Notes: generated by a model from the letters alone, not told the origin. A stretch of 64,000 bases of DNA from Lytechinus pictus (GCF_037042905.1 NC_087247.1:76306420-76370419), one strand, 5' to 3'. Counted from the stretch's first letter, positions 10,848-23,534 are shown. Made by a program: numbers and translations.

Positions 10848-13800
10848 GGGCAATTCCGGTTAAGGAGAGAAAACGGCAAGGTCAAAATCGAGCCCCTCCC
10901 CCAAAAATATATATCAACATAAGAAATTTGTAGTGAGTGAATTATTATTCACCAGTCCTGTAGAGATAGCAGTGATAACTTCAAGACGGAAATTTTTTTC
11001 ATTGTTGAGAATTTTACGATTTAAGTATGAATTTCTCCCCAAAAATGTACTGAAAATTTGGACAAACAGAATATATACTTAAACAAACTGGAATAAAACA
11101 AAATTAAAGACAAACGTGATGGAGTTGGATTACCATAAAGAAGTCTGATGTGTATGTTTGTTGATAATTCCAACTAAATTGTTGACATGTTTTACGTTTC
11201 AGAAATATTGCCGTTTGAAAAACTAGTATTGAGACGTTACCATGTCCGTCCCCTGATATTAGATTCATTAATCTCTTATTATATCGAGCCTGTAAATCAT
11301 CTTGTCTTTCTTAACCTTATCATATTATACACTCATGAGGACTCTTTCAATCCCATATGGTATGATCAGATATTCCATGCACGAGAGATATGAAAATGTA
11401 CTTTAAAAAATCTGATATTTTTGTCCGTCCCCTTCGTAACGTCCCAACTTTCAAGTTTCTACCACACACACGATACGAGATTCATCTCAAAAGTTCTTGA
11501 GCACGTGCGCCGGTCAACCCTGTTCATACACATACAAAATTTTCCATGTGTGTTTTCAGTCACGTAGTCCCAGGGAGAAAAAAAGCATGTCCGTCCCTTC
11601 AATATGTTTGCCGTAACGTCTAAACTATCGTGCTTTGTCTTGGGTGATTGTTATGTTTTGGTGTTGATTTCTCGTATTTTGTCGCGGTGTGTTGATTGAT
11701 TAGTGATATTTTTCCGTACTACCATAATTTCTAAACGTATTTGTAAAGATATCCAATGATTTTCTTTCTTTATTAGAATATAATTTGCATTTACTTGAAT
11801 ATATGTTATCAAATTACGACGACCTAAATATTGATGATTATTACAAATATTAAGGAAAAATCTACGTAATTCTAAAAATGGCCGGGAATGTAGTAATCAA
11901 GAGATGTAGTCTTGTTGGGAGTTTCATTCTGAACAAACAAATAAAAAAATTATATATAGGTAAGGAGATAATCCGGAAAATTATATAGATATCATGACGA
12001 CGTTACTCATTTGATGTGGACATGATTTGAGGGTGTCCACCGTCGCGTCTCAAACTAAAAAAGTTTACTTACATGCATAATCGATACTTTTATTTAATTC
12101 TGATCTACAATCATATCTAGTTGGCAAGATTATCGAATTCTTATTCTTCATAATGCTGCAAAATAAAGCAAGAAGTTTTCTTACCTTTTTGCCATGCTTC
12201 ACCTTCGCTAGGACGTTATTCTGAATCACAAAGACATGTCCAATATTTTATCCAATGACGTCCAAATTGTAAAAACGGCACATCGTACATTATCTACTCT
12301 TTTATAGATAAAATGTGTATTTCCATAATAAATCTTACGACTGCCCATACCTTCCGAGACACTTAAAAAGGTTTTATCAATTTTACATGTAAACAAAATG
12401 ATGTAAAAGGCACTAGAACAGACTAGACGTTATGATCTCAATGAGGACACTGTAGAATTAAATGTCCGCAATAACGTCCTCGTAACAATTATGTATTTTA
12501 CCGTATTTAGTTTTATATTTATTTAAAAAACATATCAAAATCTTTTAATCGTTCTCAGAAAAAACGTTTAAATCACAATCAGGCTTTACGTTTATAAAGT
12601 GATCACCGTACGTGATGTTTATGGCTGCTCTCTTTACTTCAGACGTTATGATTTTAAAAGACAATGTCTTCCGTAACGTCGCACGACTTTTACACCATAA
12701 TTTGTTGCTGGTGATTCTTTAGATTTAGGTGGTTGTTTTATTCACATGAATTCATGAAATAGTGCTTTCAAGCAACTTTGATTTTCTGTTCTAGAATAAA
12801 AAAAAACAATCGAAAGATATAAAAACTACAAATTAGACGTTACGACTTTGACGATGGACATTGCCAAAAATGTGTCGCATATATAATTTTAATAATGCTT
12901 GAAATTGTCTTTATTTTCATTTGTTTTACCTCGCAATAAACTAGTATTCAAGAGTTGAAAAAAAATGTTAATTTAGGCATACAGTATCAAGCGATGCACG
13001 ATGTGACAAGTGTCCTTTTAAGACGTTATTTATTCTTTTTAATATTCCACAATGTCTCATATAAAATCCAGGATTTTTGGAAAGTGGCGGCTAAATTTTT
13101 TGACATCGAGGGCTGCGAAACGGGATGAAAGTCGGGGGGGGGGGGGGTCGACCATGCAAAAAAAAATCAAAATCAGATGTTTTTTTCTGATGGGATAAAG
13201 CCATCCCAGCGCCCCCCCCCCCCCCCCCCCCCCCGTTCTGGGACCCCTGGTATCAGCGGCGGTTTGGATTTAGGTGCCCAAATTATGTCAATGTTGTGTG
13301 GCCAATGTTGTCATTCGAATTGTGACAGAATTCCATTTTCTTCTCTTTTGACAATAAAATTATAATCTTGCTTTAATCAAATGTATTTTATTTTATTTTA
13401 TTTTGGATTCTGAAACAAATGTATTGAATAAACATATTTTAATGATTTGCTACCTAAAAAGATATTTTATACGGTTTCATTTGTTCCTGAATGTACCATG
13501 CGGCGGATCCGGATATGACAAGGGGCTCAAACTGATGACTTCCCAACAAAATTGATATTTTTTAATGTTCTAAAACTATTCAAGTTGGTTTTTGGACGTT
13601 TTGTGTAAACATTTTATGGACGTCAAAATGTGGTAGGTTTTAGACGTTTTAAACACCTTTTTTTAAACGTCAAAATAACCCCCTCCCCCAAAAAAAACAT
13701 TTAAAAAACTTTCGGAAGTTCGATGAGATGATGATGGTGATGATAATGATGATTGATGGTGATGATGATGATAATGACAATGAAGGTAACAATTTTGCAC

Positions 13801-15245
13801 AATGGAGATCAGATTAATGGTCGTAATGACAAGAATGATGTGAAATCATTTTAACAAGCTTTCTGCCTTTTTATTGCATCCCGGATTTCCTATCAATTAT
13901 CTTTCAATTTGTATAAAATATGTGCCAACAAATAATATCACGTTTGTTTAAATTTATTAGATTTTTATTCTCATTGTTATATTCTCGATCTTTGTCTGAT
14001 GATTATTTTATCACCCAGTACTTTTAATGAATTTGAAATAAATGCTGAATTGATATTGACAACTCATTGTAGCATGAATAATCGGCATTATAGGCCTACG
14101 CAATAAAAAAGATGGTTCAATTAGGGCAGAAATTCTGTCAAAGGATGCATTTATAAACGATACAAGACACAAAATTATTTTTTTAAAGACACATCACGCG
14201 AGACTTTTTACCTTTTATTATTTTCTTCTCCAATTTCATTCAAGGATTTCATCACGAAATTGTTATTTAAAAAAAAGACACATCACGCGAGACTTTTTTC
14301 CTTTTATTATTCTCTTTTCCATAATTTCATCACAGCATCAATCAATCAAAACATTCACAACCTAATAATGATAAAAAAATAAAAATAAAAATAATTCTTA
14401 TCAGGCGCTTTTCCAAAAGTTGAAAAGTGCTATACATCAGCCATTAAAAACAAATTGATTGCATGGATGTAACCACGTTATTTTGATATTGTTCCTATTT
14501 TCAATCAAATTTATTTGTTTATTCTATACATTATATTTCATTAGTTACTTTTAGTTCTTTCGTTAGAATTTATCTATTTCAATTTTATGATTATCAATTC
14601 TCCCCCCCCCCCGTAATGTTACCGTGTCATTAATTTGCGTTGAAACAGTCACATCGTTTGTAAAGCCGAGAAAATTTCCTTTTCTTTTTTTTTGAAAATT
14701 TGTTCCTTCATTAGCACCGTAACGTCTCAACTGGGGACACGCGAATTGTCTTCGCCACAGCGAAGAATTGTTGCACAAAACTCTTATGTTTCTGTCTTTT
14801 ATTTACTGGTATTTCATCAAATATCAGAGATGTTTGTCATTTAAAGGCACTTTCAAGTCATATTTTGGAATTATGCAATTTATTTCGATATCGCTTAGAG
14901 TAACGTCCCAACATACCGGCGTATCGAAGATTGCGCTTGCTACTGAGCTTGGCAGCGCAAACTAGTACTTCGATCACCTCCGAGTTTCTTCTATGATCGA
15001 TTTTATGCGTAAAAACAACGAAAATTTTCCTTATTTATTCATTTTTATGCATGTCCACTCGGGAAGAGTTACGTCCCAACATTTTTAGAAATCAGGTGAT
15101 ATTGTGAAATAGACATGCCAGCTTATCTTTTCCTTATCTGAACCAGTTTACCGATGTGTTGGCCTATCTAAAACACATGAAAAACCAAGCCTAGCGAGTA
15201 CTTTATTTTTCGACCCCTTTGTCCAAGTCTTAACCGGAATGGCCC
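10848..15245. mobile_element. 4.4-kb TIR element with 14 interspersed GACGTTAY motifs
   Basis: The ends GGGCAATTCCGGTTAAG (10848) and CTTAACCGGAATGGCCC (to 15245) are inverted; ATAT abuts both. GACGTTAC/T or its inverse occurs at 11233, 11437, 11613, 11999, 12212, 12426, 12471, 12642, 12673, 12837, 13022, 14719, 14900 and 15068, often followed by CCCAAC and near ATGTCC. No long frame exists. Secondary features are opposed G and C runs (13133-13147, 13211-13234), a GAT microsatellite (13726-13790) and an 89-bp direct duplication (about 14185-14330). Confidence 0.65.
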
Positions 15246-15744
15246 ATATGCAGGCGAGACAACGCCTTTTCTCATTAATTTGACAAAATTACGAAACTCG
15301 GGGAATTATTTATCTATATAAGAATATAGTAACATCTTGTATTATTTTTTAAATTACGATAATACCTTTTTTGAAGGAAAACGTTGAGGTAAATTAGCCC
15401 GGGGGGCCACTTCCATTGACGAGTGGATACCATGCGCGACCATGGGATCTCGAAAAGCACCCTAAACACGTATTTTCCATATTTTGAAAATGCACCCCTT
15501 AACAAGTATTGGCGTGTAAAACCCTACCCTTAACAAGTAATGGAAACAAAACGATAATCTGTACAAGTATTCCCTGAAATGAACCCCTAAACAAGTACAG
15601 CGATATGTCACGGGTCCGTCGGTTGTCGGTTTTACTTTTACACATGGGTACGGCCCCACCTCCACACGTCGCAAAAATCGGACTCTAAACACGTAGTGTT
15701 GTGGCAAAATAGACATCCTTTATAAGACATTTTAATTTTGTTTT

Positions 15745-18305
15745 GGGCAATTCCATGGAAAATGTTCACTTTAAAGAAAAAATGAAGTTTCAGATTTCAC
15801 TTAAGCAGTCAAATTTTCTTAAAAAGTAATCTATAAAGTATCAATTTCCAATAGAAAAATCCCAATATTTATAAAATTTTGTAGTTTTTTCCATCATAAA
15901 AAAAATTGAATAGTAAATTGCAAAATGTAAAAAATGTGGCTATTTTTAAACAATTCATCTTTCCTGTCTCTACTAAAAGCAAACAAGGTCCCAGAGGTCT
16001 CTTTTAACTTTTGAATAGTTGATTAATGTTTAAATCAACAGAAAATCATTGTTAAAATTTATGCCATTCATCAATTTTAGAGAAATCTGTCTTCAGATTT
16101 GTGTGATTTCTTTACCATTATCAGTGTCATGTCCGTTACGTTTTTCACTTAAAGTATTCACAGCTTACAGGAAATTTGTCTAAAGGTACTGCAGATTCAG
16201 ATACTATGTTAGAATTAAACCCTCTACCATGTGTAGCAATCATTTTCCCTTACCACTTCTCATTTTCATAAAAATGGCGTAACGGATATGACAATTCGCG
16301 TAACGGACACGACGCCTTATAATATGACAAAAGGCAGCATTCACAAAAACAAAATATTAGGCTCAGTGTCACAGACAGGTCAGTCTCAATTGCTTGAGGA
16401 TAGCTGGATGTAATAACTCCTAGAATCTGCATGTCATTCAAGCTAGTTTTAGAAGCTGGTGAATGATGAAAGTTCAGCTCTTGTTCTGGTAGATTTTTCT
16501 GAGAATTTACGGTATGCCACATAATATTAGGATAAGATGCAGCTAGATCTGGCAACATACTCAGATCACAATCTGCATCATTTGTGTTTGAACAATACAA
16601 TTGATTATCTTAGGTGTTTGCACTGACAGTTTGGAGCATGATAAAACTCCAACTTGTGAATTCATGAGATCATTGATGATATTGCTTCAAAGTATCTGAC
16701 TTTCACCAACCTCTACTTCTTCAGTGATGGCACAGGCTCACATTTAAAAACAAGTTTGTATTGATTCAGATATCTGTGTTACATGATGTAGCTCTATGAA
16801 TCCATGAATCTACAGTGGCACTTCTTTGCAATATCGCAAAGCAAAGGGGCTGTGGAAGGAATGTGGCGCGATCAATAAATTATGTCATCATAGTATTTTG
16901 GTCAGCCATAATCACAATTTGAACGATGTATCTTTATTTCTACACAAGCAGCGCGGACAATGCAACAAAATTAGATACAGCCACATTTGTCAGCAAGCAA
17001 GATCGTAAGATTTAGAACATTCAAGATTTGATGAAAGGTTGATTATACTCAGGATGATATTTATTTTGAATAAAAAATCATCTCAGAAGCAATTTAAAAA
17101 CATTCCGATTACCTTTCAACTCATAAATAATCGATAATGAAAGACTGGTTGCCAGGTACTGATATTAAATTTTGAAATACTTTTTAATATCATTTTTTTA
17201 ATCTTAAAACTGACATTAATACTAGTACATATTCTTTATCATAAAATACATTTCATAATATGTTCATCTTGGATTTATACAGGTCTGGTACATTTTGTTT
17301 TCTTCTCACAAAAAATGAGATTTGGTCTTCTCAGTGTGCCGTAGTAGTACGATAAACATTGTATTCTATATAAAATTATCATGTAGGCTATAGCTATTAA
17401 ATTAATGATACCTGCCAATAATATCTACATATTTTTCTTAAGAATGTTAGTAAAGGTACTTTGCTGTTACATTATTACATTCATTATTCATATTTCTTTC
17501 ATTTTGAAACTAAGAAGTGCTGATGAAGTTCACTTCGTAAGGGTGTCATGTCCGTTACGCTAGTGTATATTATTAAATAGTAAGCCATGAATAAAAAATA
17601 ATCTTTACTATCAACTTTTTCTCCTTTAATTAGGTGTGGCCGATGGTAGTAACTGGAAAATACTCATTAACTGTTGTTAACTGGTGTAAAAGAAATTTTC
17701 TAAATATTTTTTTGTTTTATAAATATTGTACGAAAAGCCCCTCTCTCAAATTGCAAAATAATAGGAGATATTACAGATTACCAGTTATGATGTGTGTCTC
17801 TAACCTCTAGCCTTAACATGTAAACAATTAGACTTGTACCATATCTTGTAATAAAATAATTATGTTTGCTTACAAAAAGTGGACGAAACTGTCATGTCCG
17901 TTACGCTTCGTGTGTCATGTCCGTTACGCTACATTTTGAGCTATGAATACAGAATGCACTGCAAAAATGTTGTTAAACACCATTTTATGGATAGAGCATG
18001 ATCTTAAGGTTAAATTAACACCAACGTCAGGTGCATGCAATCTAAGAATTCACAGGAATATCGATAAGCAATAGGAGGTAAAAATGCTTCGTCCATTTCG
18101 TGTCATGTCCGTTACGCTCACAAAGAGTGCAATTTCTCCGCAACTGTTCAATGAAACGATTTGAAATTTTATTTGTATGTAACCGATACTTAAATGTGTC
18201 TGATAAGCTTAGTAACAATTATCAAAAGACTGCTAATTCTACTGTATAAACCTTTGAATTACAAAAATTTGTCTGAACGTCATGTCCGTTACGCTGGAAT
18301 TGACC
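15745..18305 (+). mobile_element. 2.6-kb element with eight copies of TGTCATGTCCGTTACGCT
   Basis: The ends are GGGCAATTCCA (15745) and TGGAATTGACC (to 18305), resembling those of the 10.85-kb element. The motif GTCATGTCCGTTACGC occurs on + at 16125, 17545, 17891, 17914, 18103 and 18280, and on - at 16277-16292 and 16298-16313, with one or two changes in some copies. The last copy abuts the right terminus. It carries a decayed protein-coding region (16445-16870). No target duplication was identified, so element limits rest on the inverted ends. Confidence 0.6.
16445..16870 (+). pseudogene. Decayed transposase-like (DDE-like) coding region
   Basis: Reading + strand frames with shifts gives ALVLVDFSENLRYAT (about 16470-16515), then IASKYLTFTNLYFFSDG followed by TGSHLK (about 16680-16752), then LQWHFFAISQSKGAVEG (about 16811-16861). 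The order DFSEN, SDGxGSxxK, WxFFAxSxxKGxxxG matches proteins I recall as abundant in hydra, sea urchin and other invertebrate genomes (there DFSENY, SDGxxxQFKN, SHGKGxxDG). Conserved acidic residues at these places make a DDE-type nuclease plausible. Stops and frameshifts between blocks show it is dead. The 116-codon frame on the opposite strand (16250-16600) is a shadow. Confidence 0.5.
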
Positions 18306-18901
18306 ATTATGATCCTCGCAAATTCGACCCTAAAAACGTAGCTTTCCTAACGAAATAGATACCCTTTTTCATTATTTTTGTGTTTTTGACACCCTTATCA
18401 CGTTACGTACGTAACGTGCCCTATCGTGAAAAAGACATCATTTTTACATGTTTTTTTGGTCGCGCATGGTATCCACTCGTCAATGTAAGTGGCCCCCCCG
18501 GGGTAAATTAAAATTAGATGTAAAAGATCATCCCCAACATGCGCAGCTCGTATGTGATCGTTAACAAACCATCACAAACATGCCGTATTGCTTGCTCGCC
18601 TTGGCTGGCTGAGAGAGTAGATCTATGCACGTGTTGCACAGCTCTCAGTCAGCAAGGCGAGCAAGGAAGGAATACCAGTACATGTGTTTGAGATGGTTTG
18701 TTTGCAATGACAAACAAGCATGTATGGGATGCATACAAGCTACGCATGTTGGGGATGATCGTTTACATCTAATTTTAATTTACCTCAACGTTTTCCTTCA
18801 AAAAAGGTTTTATCGTAATTTAAAAAATAATACGATATGTTACTATATTTTTATATAGATAAATAATTCCCAGAGTTTCATAATTTTGTCAAATTAATGA
18901 G

Positions 18902-19621
18902 ATAAAAATTACATCTAACAGAATGAGTGACAATCTATCCCAGCCACATGAAGTTTATCGTCGGTGCATATCGTCTGCTGCTATTCGTTTATTTGCCTTC
19001 AGGTTCTGATTATATTCACTTGTTGTAAGTACAGTTATATCATTATTTTCCTTCTTCATAGTCACAGAGGTAAGAGACTCTGTCTGGACAGTGTGGTAAT
19101 TCATTTTCATGAATTTAATTTGGTCCGCGCGGTGTAGCTAGCACTTGTAGCAGCTACATGAGTTGGTAGTGAATCGGCATGTGATCGTTTTGCAAGTTGA
19201 ATTGTCCGACTCATCGTCATCGGTGTAATTCCCCCCAATTTACCTCCAACTATGTCACTTTGTTGTTCATTTCATCATCATTCTCTTCATCTTCAAAATC
19301 ATCAATTTGAAAATCAAAATCTATAAAATTCTGGGTTTTCTTTCATTTTGTGTGATCAAAGTATTCAGTGACAGTGTGGAGAAAACGTACCCTCGCAACA
19401 GGTTTTGCATGCAAGTGGAGCTTCACGTGGGAGAGCCAATCACGCCTCTCGTACAGACAGTGACGTCATCAAATTCGAGTCAATTCAGAGACCGATGCGA
19501 GGCATATTTCGGAGAGGCATTTTAGCGTTTTTTAATCGGCGATTTTCACCTTGTGTATTATTTTCGTTATTTTTGAATGACCCACTGATAATCCCCACAT
19601 CATTACCTTTCCATTGATATA
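18902..19621 (-). repeat. Uninterrupted copy of the 4.8/7.6-kb repeat (empty site)
   Basis: Positions 19075-19470 are the reverse complement of 4790-5128 joined to 7577-7660. Around 19117-19130 the sequence passes straight across the point where the AGGGACAG element sits in the other copy. The homologue of the acidic frame is shifted here by a small deletion. Confidence 0.75.
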
Positions 19622-20440
19622 CAGTGCGTCCCACCAAAAACGAAACCAAGATTTATCGATGATTTATCATAACTTAATCACAAATACAATAGACAAATGA
19701 CCTACCATTTTAAAGCTTAGAATCTTCTCTTTCATCTGAAATTACTTAGATGATTTCTCACTCACGCATGAGTGAGCAAAAACAATTTGAAAAGGGGATA
19801 CCAAAAAGTCACTTGGCGGGCCGTATCTGGGTTTTAAAAAGAAAACCACATTTTTGGAAAGTTCAATATCTGCTCTTTAATTTGATACCTCAATTACAGA
19901 AAATGGTCAAGAAATAACAAAGTTCTGGTTATTTGAAATAAGGCTTGAATTTCAATAATTTCATAAAATGAAGAGGTTTTACCGGCTAGCGTTCAAACTC
20001 ACTCAACACTCCGTTTTGTTGACGATCAGCCATGCATTTAGTCTTTTGTTACCGTGCGATAGCTTCTGTTGGAAACTGGTGAAAACACGATTATTTGATG
20101 AAATTGTGGAAATACAAGCATTGTTTCGAGGGATCATAACTTCTTTACTTCGTGACCATTTTCTGTGATTAAGGTATCAAAGAAAACAGCATATATTGAA
20201 CTTTTTAGTCATGAGATTTTCTTTTTGAAATTCAGATACCCCCCGCCAAATGAGTTTTTGGCATCCTTTCTTCGAATTGTTTTTGCTCACTCATGCGTGA
20301 ATGAGGAATAATCTAAGTAATACCAGATGAAAGAGGAGATTCTAAGCTTTACATTGGTAGGTAATTTATCTATTTTATTTATGATTAAGTTATGATAAAT
20401 CATCGCTAAATCTCGGTTTCGTTTTTTTGGGGACGCACTG
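19622..20440. mobile_element. mariner/Tc1-like MITE (819 bp, TA duplication)
   Basis: The ends CAGTGCGTCCCACC and GGGGACGCACTG sit between TA dinucleotides (19620-19621, 20441-20442). TIR similarity extends over about 220 bp per side, including CATGAGTGAGCAAAAAC near 19770 and its inverse near 20280. No intact transposase frame is present. Confidence 0.8.
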
Positions 20441-20867
20441 TATAATAAGACCACATTCATAATCAATATATTTCTCCTTTAAGGCAGTAAAAGTAGCAGA
20501 ACTGTTATCAGAGATGCCTTTTTTGCTTCAATGGGGGCTCCAAAATGGTGACTTTTCAACAAATAGCAAAATACCGCAAATTTAGTGGGGTAACTTCTAC
20601 AGCCGCCTGAAGGGGAAAGGCTTCGATTTGCCAACATTTATTTATAGGTAGCTGATAGAGCAAACTAGCAAAGCCTACTCTTTCCTCTCCAAGTCATTAC
20701 AAGAAAATAAAATTGGCTGTACTAGTATTATAGTAGAAATGCGCTTTTGACTTAATGGGTGATCCAAAAGGTCAAAATGGTGAAATATCCAATGAATAGG
20801 CAATATACATTATACATGTATAGGGGGGAAGTTTATTTAGATAGCCCCTGAGAGGTCTAGGGTTCAA
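20441..20867. other. Gene-free spacer
   Basis: About 430 bp of AT-rich sequence; phrases such as AAAATGGTGA recur, but no gene or bounded element is recognised. Confidence 0.4.
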
Positions 20868-21221
20868 TTACTTTGGGCGAAGTTCGTGCAGGCTCCACTC
20901 CACTTCACTACCGCTACACTACGCTCCACCTACCCGAACTTCGGGACGGTGAACCAATTCGGATATACCGAGTCACAAAGGTGGGATGACAATCATGTTT
21001 ATTGTAAAAATTAAAGAAAAAAAATATAACGACAAAGATGAATAACTTGATATCTTATTCTACACCCGTATTTCACTCCGTGTCCATCCTCTGGTTATCC
21101 TCAAAGTTGGTGATTTTGGGCCAATATCAGTTTCCTCACACGTATTACTCACGGCCGATTTAAAAACATCGCATACGATCGGTTGCGCCGATCGCATGCA
21201 ATGTTTTGAAATCGGCCGTGA
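20868..21221 (+). repeat. Dispersed repeat, copy 2, with terminal hairpin
   Basis: Partner of 4000-4328 in direct orientation. The terminal hairpin arms CGGCCGATTT...ACATCGCAT and ATGTTTTGAAATCGGCCG enclose an inner palindrome (CGATCGGTTGCGCCGATCG) absent from copy 1. Confidence 0.7.
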
Positions 21222-21750
21222 CAAAAGCGCTTTTGCCTTGTTTTTTCAGAAAAGTAGTCAGTAAGCAATTTTTTTTAACATGACACATCCGTTTTTGTCT
21301 TGCCTGCATAGCAGAGCGAGACTATAGGCGCCGCTTTTCCGACGGCGGCGGCGGCGTCAACATCAAATCTTAACCTAATGTTAAGTTTTTGAAATGACAT
21401 CATAACTTAGAAAGTATATGGACCTAGTTCATGAAACTTAGACATAAGGTTAATCAAGTATTACTGAACATCCTGCTTGAGTTTCAGGTCACATGACTAA
21501 GGTCAAAGGTCATTTAGGGTCAATGAACCTAGACCATGTTGGGAGAATTATTTTCAAAATCTTAACCGAAGGTTAAGTTTTTGAAATGACATCATAACAT
21601 AGAAAGTATATGGACCTAGTTCATGAAACTTGGGCATAAGGTTAATCAAGTATTAGTGAACATCCTGCTTGAGTTTCAGGTCACATGACCAAGGTCAAAG
21701 GTCATTTAGGGTCAATGAACTTTGGTCAAGTTGGGTTTTTTTGTTGAATT

Positions 21751-22693
21751 CAGGCATGAAAATTCTCCGCGTTTCCGCGGATTTCCGCGTTTTTTGTTTG
21801 CTGAATTTCCATTTTTTTACTCCTAAAATCCGCGTTTTAATTTCCGATTTTTAGCGCTTAAATGGTTTAGCATATCTTACGTGTTATATGACGTTTGGCC
21901 TTTACAACGATTGCGCAGGAATCTCTTATCTAGCACATCTCAACTCTACACGTGTATTTCGCGGTGTGTTTTACGTTTCTGTGCATGCAGTGCAGCGGTG
22001 GTGTGCTTGCAATCGCTGGGGGCAACCCGGCGCGCCGGGCATGCAGCGACCGGGCGCGCATATCATATCGGACCGGTGGAAGACCGATAAAGAAGCTGAA
22101 TGTGCTCGCAGAGATTTGTGACGTGACATGGAATTTTCATGACGCATTTATAATTCGCGAATATTAATTTGCTGGAAATCCAAGAATTTTGTTTTTTCTT
22201 GTTGTTGTAATAACGAATCAAGAAAAATGGCATTTTGTGGGGGACTAACTTGTGACCGCACAGATGTTGTGGATAGACTTTCAAAAGATGTTCATGAAAT
22301 TGACCGTGGACTTGCTAATATGTGGCGATGGAGTTGGTTAGAGGTGGAGGTGAGAGGACCCGACAATTCTTCATACAACCTGCTTGAAGTGATCAGGAAA
22401 CTTGATAAACCAGGGAAGTGCTATTGCTATTTTTTAGTATTTTTTAGTTTTTTTTTATTGAATTTTGGACAAAAAATCCATATAAATACTTCATTACAAT
22501 CATTCAACTCAAACAGGTTTTTGGAGTTGTAAAATTGATAAAACCCAGGAGCTTCCGGGGGCGTTGCCCCCTGGACCCCACCCGTTAGCAGCGAGCGGCA
22601 AGCCGCTCGCCCGGTGGGCTTCGCCCACCGTCTTGTCAACGACATTTCCTAAACCCTTTCAGCTTTTTTTTTCATACCCAATTTTCATGCCTG
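21751..22693. mobile_element. CAGGCATGAAAATT element with TGAATT duplication
   Basis: The ends CAGGCATGAAAATT and AATTTTCATGCCTG are flanked by TGAATT (21745-21750, 22694-22699). The host unit reads TTGTTGAATTACCATCATAAC where undisturbed. Near the right end is a GC-rich double hairpin (GGGGGCGTTGCCCCC and GCGGCAAGCCGC, 22556-22630). It contains a small open frame at 22227. Confidence 0.8.
22227..22436 (+). pseudogene. Possible N-terminal transposase exon fragment
   Basis: From ATG 22227 the first 70 codons look like real protein (MAFCGGLTCDRTDVVDRLSK..., WRWSWLEVEVRG, IRKLDKPGKCYC), then run into a T-rich low-complexity stretch. A 'KxxKPGKxxC' lead-in resembles the start of zinc-finger modules in some DNA-transposon proteins. 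This is only a resemblance; the rest of the protein is absent. Confidence 0.35.
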
Positions 22694-23534
22694 TGAATTA
22701 CTATCATAACTTTGAAAATTTATGGATCTAGTTCATGAAACTGGGACATAAGGTTAATCAAGTATTAGTGAACATCCTGCCTGAGTTTCAGGTCACATGG
22801 CCAAGGTCATTTAGGGTCAATGAACTTTGGCCAAGTTGGGGGTATTTGTTGAATTACCTTCATAACTTTGAAAATTTATGGATCTAGTTCATGAAACTTG
22901 GACATTAGGTTAATCAAGTACCACTGAATATCCTGTGCAAGTTTCAGGTCACATGACCATGGTCAATGGTCATTTAAGGTCAATGAACTTTAGCCGTGTT
23001 GGGAGTCTTTGTTAAATTACCATCCTAACTCTGAAGGTTTATGGATCTAGTTCATAAAACTTGGACATAAGAGTAATCGAGTATCACTGAACATCTTGTA
23101 CGAGTTTCAGGTCACATGACCATGGTCAAAGGTCATTTAAGGTCAATGAACTTTTGCCGTGTTGGGGGTATTTGTTGAATTACCATCCTAACTCTGAAGT
23201 TTATGGATCTATTTCATAAAACTTGGGATATAAGAGTAATTAAGTATCACTAAACATCCCCTGTGAGTTTCAGGTCACAAAACCAAGGTCAAAGGTCAGT
23301 TAAGGTCAATAACACCATATTCTGTGCCTTAGTGACACTCTTGTTGCTCCTGATATTGTAAAATTTATAGTAATATATTTAGCATATATTTCTAGCTTCA
23401 AAATGAGATCTTGCTCAATAAATTTGGTCAAGATGCTGTGATGTACATGTAGCAACAATTCTTCCATGGCACCATTTTGAAAATTGTTCATCCACCACCC
23501 TTTTTGCATACCCAACTTATGAAATGCGACCATA

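Larger units (their letters stand above)
15397..18502. mobile_element. CCCGGGGGGCCACTT element with 8-bp duplication GTAAATTA
   Basis: TIRs of about 45 bp (GCCCGGGGGGCCACTT... / ...AAGTGGCCCCCCCGGG, each with ATGGTATCCACTCGTCAATG or its inverse) are flanked by identical GTAAATTA at 15389-15396 and 18503-18510. The interior near both ends repeats the phrases CCCTAAACACGTA and AAATAGACATCC. It hosts the motif-bearing element at 15745-18305. Confidence 0.85.
15274..18901. mobile_element. Foldback element split by the CCCGGGG element
   Basis: The left arm at 15274-15396 (CTCATTAATTTGAC...GGTAAATTA) is inverted at about 18776-18901. The remaining body at 18503-18775 is itself largely palindromic (AGATCATCCCCAACATGCG and its inverse at about 18740). 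Removing 15397-18510 restores a nearly continuous palindrome of about 520 bp. Confidence 0.75.
21297..23320 (+). repeat. CTGCATAGCAGAGTGAGAC family repeat, copy 2, interrupted
   Basis: Same start (CCTGCATAGCAGAGCGAGAC), GGC microsatellite and AGGTCA units as at 9037. Exact AGGTCAAAGGTCA lies at 21500, 21692 and 23286. It is split by the element at 21751-22693. Confidence 0.85.

Noticed and set aside
16250..16600. 116-codon - strand frame
   Set aside because: It lies opposite the decayed + strand protein blocks, which carry recognisable motifs in order.
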